A stretch of 64,000 bases of DNA from positions 1,116,001 to 1,180,000 of the forward strand of contig NZ_CP049838.1 in assembly GCF_013085465.1 (NCBI RefSeq), written 5' to 3'. The position numbers and the translations under genes are program-made. Position 1 is the stretch's first letter. Each line of letters opens with the position of its first letter. Shown in pieces: positions 59,125 to 64,000 of this stretch. Source of the DNA: Streptomyces asoensis (lineage in GTDB: Bacteria; Actinomycetota; Actinomycetes; Streptomycetales; Streptomycetaceae). The notes under the pieces were generated by a model. It had not been told where the DNA came from, did not search any database, and worked only from the letters and a program-made list of their open reading frames with translations.

Positions 59125-61164
59125 ATGTCTGACCCCCATCACAGCCGGTCCCACGCGCTCGCCTACGCGGCGGCAGGCATGGAACCGCCGCCCCCGGCAC
59201 CGCTGCGGAAGAGCGACCCCGTGCGGGTCGGCCCGTATGTGCTCGTGTCGGTGCTCGGCAGTGGCGGGATGGGCCGGGTCTATCTCGGCCGGAACACAGA
59301 GGGCGGGCCGGGGCCGGCCGCAGTCAAGGTGATCCGGCCCGAGTACGCGGAGGACCCGCGGTTCCGGAAACGCTTCGCGCGGGAGGTCGACGCGCTGGGC
59401 AGCGTCCAGGGAGCACACACCGTACGGCTGATGGGCAGCGGCAGCGACGACGAGCTGCTGTGGGTGGCCACCGAGTACATACCGGGGCCCACGCTCGAGG
59501 ACGCCGTCGAGCGGCGTGGGCCGCTGGACGCGGCGGCGGCCTGGCGGCTGATGGCCGACCTGGGCCGGGCGATCGAGGCCATGTGGCGGGCGGGGATCGT
59601 GCATCGCGACCTCAAGCCGTCCAATGTGATCCTGGCGGCCGACGGCGCCCGGGTCATCGACTTCGGCATCGTCCAGGCCGCCGACGGCACCTCCATCACC
59701 ACGACCGGCCAGAACGTGGGCACGATCGCCTTCATGTCCCCGGAGCAGGTACGGGGCCAGGAGGTGACCGCCGCGTCCGATGTCTTCACCCTGGCCTCCA
59801 CGCTGACGTACGCGGTCGCGGGCGAGGCTCCCTTCGGCGAGGGGACCGGCGTCGACGTGCTGCACCGGGTCGCCTTCGACCCGCCGCGCGAGGACATCCT
59901 CGACAAGGTGGCGGCCGTCGACGCCGAGCTGGCCTCGTTCGTTCGCCTGTGTCTGGACAAGGACGCCGAGCTGAGACCGGCACCGGACGTGGTGTTCAGG
60001 ACCGCCATCGGACACCAGCTGTCGGCGCCCGCCGCCGACCCGCGCCGGTCCATGTCGTTACCCGCGGCCAACGCGTTCCCCGCCCTTGGCGCGCAGCCCG
60101 CTTCCGCCGCGCGAGCCGGTACCGCCCCGGTCGGTGCGCCCTCCCCCGGCGATCCGCCCTCGGCGCAGCACCTTGAACCGCCCGCCGCCGTACCCGCCAC
60201 GACCGCTGCGCGCGGCCGTCGGCGCAGGAACATCGTGCCCGCCGCGGCCGTGGCCGCGCTGGTCACCGGCGGCCTCACCGTGGCGCTGCTGTACCCGGAC
60301 GACGCCCCCGCGACGGCCGAACCGGCGCCGGCGGCCACGCCGGCCGTGACCGATCCCTCGGCGTCGAAGCCCAGTGCCTCGTCGAAGGTGACGTCCCCCA
60401 CCCCCACGGCCTCCAGGGCCGACGGCGCACCGACCATGCCTCCCGGGACTACGGCCACCCAGGATGCCGGGACGCTGGACCTCCGGGCCGCCGAGTGCCT
60501 CGCGGAGATCGTCTCGGGCTCCAGCGGGAAATGCGTCGCCGCCCTTCAGCGCCTCCTCGCGGGCTACGGCCTGGACGTCGCGACGGACGGTCGTTTCGAG
60601 GCGCGGACCCTCGCCGCGGTCAAAGCCTTCCAGACCGAGGCCGGCCTCACCGCCGACGGGAAGGTCGACAAGAAGACCAGGGCACTTCTGTACAGCAGAC
60701 CCGGCGGCGCCGTCCGCACCGGCACGGTCACGGTGACCGAGTCCGTGAACACCGTCGACGTGGCGAGGTGCCTCGACGCCGACACCGGCACCGCGAACAG
60801 CGAGGACCAGACGGTCCAGGTGTGGGAGTGCACGGGCGCGTCCCAGCAGCAGTGGGCGCTGTACCCGGTGCCGGGCCAGGCCTCGCAGTACATCGTCGTC
60901 AACCAGGGCAATCGCCGCTGCCTGGACGCCGACGCCGCCGGTGCCGGCCACAACGGCCACGGGATCCACAGCACCCGGTGCAACGGGCTGGCCGCGCAGC
61001 GGTGGCGGCTGGGTACCTCCGCCGTGTCCGGTGTCCGGACCCTGGTCAGCGTTCCGGACGGCTTCTGTCTGGACGCGGAGGCCGCCGGATCCGGCCAGGA
61101 CGGTCAGCGGGTCCAGGCGTGGAGCTGCGCGGGCAGCACCAACCAGGCGTGGAAATGGGGCTGA
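59125..61164 (+). CDS. Membrane Ser/Thr protein kinase with extracellular peptidoglycan-binding and ricin-type lectin domains
   Basis: 679 residues. Kinase about 34-290: GSGGMGRVYLG loop, AAVKVI (Lys about 68), IVHRDLKPSNVIL (about 158-170), VIDFGIVQ, NVGTIAFMSPEQVRG, ASDVFTLAST. Low-complexity juxtamembrane part, one membrane helix (about 369-390, IVPAAAVAALVTGGLTVALLY), Ser/Thr/Pro linker, a PG-binding-1 domain (about 456-522: CVAALQRLLAGYGLDVATDGRFEARTLAAVKAFQTEAGL) and a ricin-B lectin trefoil (about 535-679 with CLDADTG, QVWECTGASQQQW, CLDADAAG, CLDAEAAG, QAWSCAGSTNQAWKW). PASTA repeats usual for PknB are absent. It probably reports on wall or glycan ligands. Confidence 0.92.
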   Translation: MSDPHHSRSHALAYAAAGMEPPPPAPLRKSDPVRVGPYVLVSVLGSGGMGRVYLGRNTEGGPGPAAVKVIRPEYAEDPRFRKRFAREVDALGSVQGAHTVRLMGSGSDDELLWVATEYIPGPTLEDAVERRGPLDAAAAWRLMADLGRAIEAMWRAGIVHRDLKPSNVILAADGARVIDFGIVQAADGTSITTTGQNVGTIAFMSPEQVRGQEVTAASDVFTLASTLTYAVAGEAPFGEGTGVDVLHRVAFDPPREDILDKVAAVDAELASFVRLCLDKDAELRPAPDVVFRTAIGHQLSAPAADPRRSMSLPAANAFPALGAQPASAARAGTAPVGAPSPGDPPSAQHLEPPAAVPATTAARGRRRRNIVPAAAVAALVTGGLTVALLYPDDAPATAEPAPAATPAVTDPSASKPSASSKVTSPTPTASRADGAPTMPPGTTATQDAGTLDLRAAECLAEIVSGSSGKCVAALQRLLAGYGLDVATDGRFEARTLAAVKAFQTEAGLTADGKVDKKTRALLYSRPGGAVRTGTVTVTESVNTVDVARCLDADTGTANSEDQTVQVWECTGASQQQWALYPVPGQASQYIVVNQGNRRCLDADAAGAGHNGHGIHSTRCNGLAAQRWRLGTSAVSGVRTLVSVPDGFCLDAEAAGSGQDGQRVQAWSCAGSTNQAWKWG

Positions 61165-61184
61165 CGGCACGGAGCGGTCACCTC

Positions 61185-61839
61185 GGGCACTTCGCCGTCA
61201 GCGACCTCACCAGGGGCACCTTCCAGTACGCGGGCACGCCGGACTCGTATCCGGTTCCCGACACACCCGGCGAGTTCGCACGGTGAGCGCGGCACCATCC
61301 CGTACGGCCCCCTGGGCACCTCGAAGCACTACTCGTGACGTCCAGGCAAGCCAGTGGGACGATCGTCGACCACGGGGTTCCGGTGAAGGTGACCGGGCTG
61401 TCGTGGGGGGATCACCCGTGGGGTGACAACGATTTCACGATCGGCGCCGGGTGGGACTGGTTCAGCGTCCACCTCACCGACGGCAGGCAGTACATGCTGT
61501 ATTTCGTGCGCGACACGTCCGGGGAGATCGTCGAGACCATCGGAACCCATCCACCCGAGCGGCCGGACCCCGAACCTGTGCCCCTCGAGACTGAGCACGA
61601 CCGACACCGCCTCATGGACCAGTCCGACAACGGGGATCACCTACGGCTCCGGGTGGCAGGTGACCGTGCCCGGCGGCCGCTTGACCGTCACACCTGACCT
61701 GGTCGACCAGGAGCTGAATCTGCTGTCCCCCGTGGGCGCCGTCCACTGGGAGGGATCGGTCAGCGTGCGCGGTGAGATCGCCGGCTCACCCGTGACCGGC
61801 ATCGGCTACACCGAGATCCACCCGCCGCGGCCGACCTGA
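61185..61839 (+). pseudogene. Decayed lipocalin-like (AttH/CrtC-domain) gene
   Basis: Pieces of one family appear in order but in different frames: HFAVSDLTRGTFQYAGTPDSY (about 61185-61286, then a stop), ASGTIVDHGVPVKVTGLSWGD and WDWFSVHLTDGRQYMLYFVRD (61350-61540), then after another shift GITYGSGWQVTVPGGRLTVTPD and VHWEGSVSVRGEIAGSPVTG to 61839. These match secreted AttH/hydroxyneurosporene-hydratase-like lipocalin proteins. At least two frameshifts and a stop, and no N-terminal part, make it a remnant. It follows the kinase gene directly. Confidence 0.8.
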
Positions 61840-61927
61840 CCGGAACCCGTCCCGGCCGGGAGAGCGGGCCATGCCTCTCCCGGCCGTCCGGTGGAGCTCC
61901 GCCGGGTGCGCCCCGAGCGGGGCCCTA

Positions 61928-62488
61928 TCAGCCCGCTTCCGTCAGGGCCGTCCGCGCGGCGGCGAGGATCTCCTCGGAGAGGGGCGAGTCCTTGGTGGCC
62001 CGGGCCAGGACGAGTGCGCCGAGCATCGTGCACAGTCGGGCGATGCCGTCCTCGTCATCGGTGGCGAGCCACTCGGCGAAATCGCCCACTCCCTCGGTGT
62101 AGACGCGATGCGCCCCGTCGGCGCCGGGTTCACGGGCCATGTCGTGCGCGAGCGCGGCGGTGGGACAGCCCTCCGCCGGGTTGTCGCGGTGCTCGACGGA
62201 CAGATAGGCGTCGATCAGCGCCCGCTGGGCGGCGGCGCGCTGTCCGGTGCCCTGCTCGAGGGCGGCCGCGCGGCGCTGGGCCAGTTCACCGAAGGCATGG
62301 GCGGTGGCTTCGTCGATGAGCGCGTCCTTGGACGCGAACTGCTTGTAGAAGCCGCCGTGGGTCAGCCCGGACGCCTTCATCAGGTCGGCGACGCTGATGT
62401 GCGTGCCCTGCTCGCGGAACAGCCGGGAGGCGGTTCGCACGACCCGCTCACGGTTCTCCCGCGCCTGCGCCTGTGACACACGACCCAT
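61928..62488 (-). CDS. TetR-family repressor
   Basis: 186 residues. ARENRERVVRTASRLFREQGTHISVADLMKASGLTHGGFYKQFASKDALIDEATAHAF is a TetR helix-turn-helix; EGCPTAALAHDMAREP and TMLGALVLARAT fit the TetR_C subgroup often next to SDR genes. ATG 62488 with GAGGAG. Divergent from the SDR gene over a 111-bp region with operator-like repeats. Confidence 0.93.
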   Translation of the reverse strand: MGRVSQAQARENRERVVRTASRLFREQGTHISVADLMKASGLTHGGFYKQFASKDALIDEATAHAFGELAQRRAAALEQGTGQRAAAQRALIDAYLSVEHRDNPAEGCPTAALAHDMAREPGADGAHRVYTEGVGDFAEWLATDDEDGIARLCTMLGALVLARATKDSPLSEEILAAARTALTEAG

Positions 62489-62537
62489 CGACGCTCCTCA
62501 GTTGAATGTCGGTTGCAATCTATTCTATGCTCAGTTT

Positions 62538-62555
62538 AGATTGCGAACGTAATCT
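62538..62555. promoter_or_regulatory. TetR-type operator between the TetR and SDR genes
   Basis: AGATTGCGAACGTAATCT is an 18-bp palindrome with two mismatched pairs; a further half-site GCAATCTA lies at about 62514-62521. AT-rich in a GC-rich genome and centrally placed. Confidence 0.65.
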
Positions 62556-62599
62556 AACAGCGGCCCCCTCGCCCGGGGTCCACAGCACTGGGAGCGGAC

Positions 62600-63286
62600 A
62601 TGGAACTCAAGGACGCCGTCGTAGTGGTCACCGGCGCCAACCGCGGACTGGGACGCGAGCTGGCCACCCAGCTCCTGGAGCGTGGCGCGAAGGTGTACGC
62701 GGCAGCGCGCCGCCCGGAGACCGTCGACCTGGCCGGCGCGACCCCGCTCCGCCTGGACGTCACGGACGAGGAGTCCATCCTGTCCGCGGCCCGCGTGGCC
62801 TCCGACGCGACGCTGCTGGTGAACAACGCGGGCATCTCCACCGGCACACCTCTCATCGCCGGCGGCCTGGACGCGGTGCGACTGGAGATGGCGACGAACT
62901 TCTTCGGGCCGCTCGCCGTGACCCGCGCCTTCGCCCCGGTCATCGAGCGCAACGGCGGCGGCGCCGTGCTCAACGTCCTGTCCGTGCTCTCCTGGCTGCA
63001 CCCGGCCGGCCTCGGCTCCTACGCGGCAGCCAAGGCGGCCGCATGGGCGCTGACCAACGCGAGCCGGGAGGAGCTGGCGCCCCGCGGCATCACCGTGTCC
63101 GCCCTGCACGTCGGCTACATGGACACCGACATGGCCGCCGCCGTGCCCGCCGACCAGAAGGCCGCCCCCGCCGATGTCGCCGCCCAGGCGCTCATCGGCC
63201 TCGAGAAGGGCCTGCCCGAGATCCTCGCCGACGAGACCACGCGGTACGTCAAGCAGGGACTGGCCGCGGCGCCGAGCGCGGCATGA
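62600..63286 (+). CDS. Short-chain dehydrogenase/reductase under TetR control
   Basis: 228 residues. VVVVTGANRGLGRELATQLLERGAKVYAAARRPETVD (NADP-type), VNNAGIST, LNVLSVLSWLHPAGLGSYAAAKAAAWALTNASREELAPRGITVSALHVGYMDTDM with YxxxK. ATG 62600 follows GGAG. Typical single target of a divergent TetR; perhaps a stress-response aldehyde or ketone reductase. Confidence 0.93.
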   Translation: MELKDAVVVVTGANRGLGRELATQLLERGAKVYAAARRPETVDLAGATPLRLDVTDEESILSAARVASDATLLVNNAGISTGTPLIAGGLDAVRLEMATNFFGPLAVTRAFAPVIERNGGGAVLNVLSVLSWLHPAGLGSYAAAKAAAWALTNASREELAPRGITVSALHVGYMDTDMAAAVPADQKAAPADVAAQALIGLEKGLPEILADETTRYVKQGLAAAPSAA

Positions 63287-63326
63287 GGCAGTCTCGCCGG
63301 ACGGCCCGGTCCCGCACGGAGCCGGG

Positions 63327-63827
63327 TCAGTCCTGAGGGCGAGGCACCGGGAAGAGCAGGCAGCTGCTGGTGGCGTGGGCGAGGAGACGGTCCGTCGCGT
63401 CGAACAACTGCGCCTGGGCGAGGGCGGTTCGACGGCCGCCGCTGACCACCGTGCCGACGGCACGGACGGTGCCCGTGTCAGCGGTGATCCGCCGCAGGAA
63501 CTTCACCGTCAGGTCGAGCGAGGTGTAGGCCATGCCCTGCGGAAGGGTGGACTGGACGGCGCACCCCGCCGCCGAGTCGAGCAGGGTGGCGAAGATGCCG
63601 CCGTGGACACTGCCGATCGGGTTGTAGTGCTCCTCGCCGGGCGTCAGGGAGAACACGGCCCTGCCGGGCGCCACCTCGTCCAGGGTGAAGTCGAGGGCGT
63701 AGCTGACGGGCGGTGCCGGCAGCCGTCCCGCCTGAAGCTCGCGCAGGAAGTCGAGACCGCCCATGCGTCCGGCGGCGTCCGCCAGGATCGCCGGATCTTC
63801 CCACTGATACGTACGTGTTCGTCCCAC
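63327..63827 (-). CDS. PaaI-type hotdog thioesterase
   Basis: 166 residues. SYALDFTLDEVAPGRAVFSLTPGEEHYNPIGSVHGGIFATLLDSAAGCAVQSTLPQGMAYTSLDLTVKFLRRITADTGTVRAVGTVVSGGRRTALAQAQLFDATDRLLAHATSSCLLF holds the HGG motif and Asp of the acyl-CoA thioesterase family. GTG 63827 with GGAGG at 9 nt. Divergent from the HxlR gene. Confidence 0.88.
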   Translation of the reverse strand: MGRTRTYQWEDPAILADAAGRMGGLDFLRELQAGRLPAPPVSYALDFTLDEVAPGRAVFSLTPGEEHYNPIGSVHGGIFATLLDSAAGCAVQSTLPQGMAYTSLDLTVKFLRRITADTGTVRAVGTVVSGGRRTALAQAQLFDATDRLLAHATSSCLLFPVPRPQD

Positions 63828-63859
63828 AGCCGAGCGCCTCCATCTGGCTTTTTCAAGTG

Positions 63860-63889
63860 AAGCTAGCCTCCCCCTCGCCTGACTGTCAA
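63860..63889 (-). promoter_or_regulatory. Promoter of the thioesterase gene
   Basis: On the minus strand TTGACA (complement of 63884-63889), an 18-bp spacer and TAGCTT (complement of 63860-63865), about 33 bp before the GTG. It lies in the short divergent region shared with the HxlR gene. Confidence 0.55.
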
Positions 63890-63918
63890 TGACGAAGCCA
63901 GGGCTCTACGATGGCGGG

Positions 63919-64000
63919 ATGGAGTGGCTTGAGGCGAGCACGGAGAACTGCCCCGTCCAGCGCACGCTCGACGTGGTCGGAGAGAAATGGACGTTGCTGA
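63919..64000 (+). CDS. HxlR-family regulator, N-terminal 27 residues (3' end outside window)
   Basis: MEWLEASTENCPVQRTLDVVGEKWTLL matches the start of HxlR-type winged-helix regulators, with the sensing-type Cys before PV and the VGEKWTLL helix. Divergent from the thioesterase gene, its likely target. Confidence 0.8.
   Translation, partial: MEWLEASTENCPVQRTLDVVGEKWTLL

Overview
The window is high-G+C actinobacterial DNA, almost certainly from a Streptomyces chromosome. The signs are a strong third-position G/C bias, many GTG starts, chains of 4-nt start/stop overlaps (GTGA, ATGA, TTGA), sugar ABC importers without their own ATPase (the shared-MsiK arrangement), and perfect GC-rich hairpin terminators usually lacking a U-tract. 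No rRNA, tRNA, CRISPR array or antibiotic gene cluster was seen. It mixes housekeeping genes with accessory catabolic islands.

Layout. 0-5 kb: end of rho, a D,D-carboxypeptidase, and two coupled polyprenol-phosphate-dependent mannosyltransferases whose last gene runs antisense into the carboxypeptidase. 4.7-10.9 kb: glutaminase, aspartase, asparaginase, an amino-acid permease and a FadR-type regulator, all for Asn/Gln/Asp use. 11-14.7 kb: uppP, a crcB-DUF190-crcB fluoride-export operon, an SMP-30 protein and a small winged-helix regulator. 14.9-23 kb: a galactan-use locus (GH53 galactanase, GH42 beta-galactosidase, divergent binding protein/permease/permease/LacI regulator). 23-25.5 kb: VOC and MarR genes, then an IS5-family element and a 160-bp hairpin MITE placed side by side on CTAG sites. 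25.9-32.8 kb: a MerR/DUF3291 pair around a 39-bp palindrome, a long-form GAPDH, 6-phosphogluconate dehydrogenase, a MarR gene and a secreted GH5 mannanase with FN3 and CBM2.

32.9-53.8 kb is the most unusual part: about 20 genes for uptake and breakdown of an unidentified small molecule (five hydrolase/lactonase/esterase types, two FAH-family enzymes, four SDRs, two CMD-family proteins, an HMGL-type lyase, an FAD-linked oxidase, and a taurine/nitrate-type ABC importer). Nine copies of the palindrome TGTCGACA were found by eye, all between genes in this region, in front of every main transcription unit and of the one GntR regulator gene. I infer a single-regulator local regulon. Two enzymes in it lack a textbook catalytic residue.

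54-64 kb: YceI, a second sugar importer without ATPase next to a DeoR gene that appears to be leaderless, a Ser/Thr kinase with an extracellular peptidoglycan-binding plus ricin-lectin tail, a decayed lipocalin-like gene, a TetR/SDR pair, a hotdog thioesterase and the start of an HxlR regulator. All calls are from reading the sequence; no searches were run.
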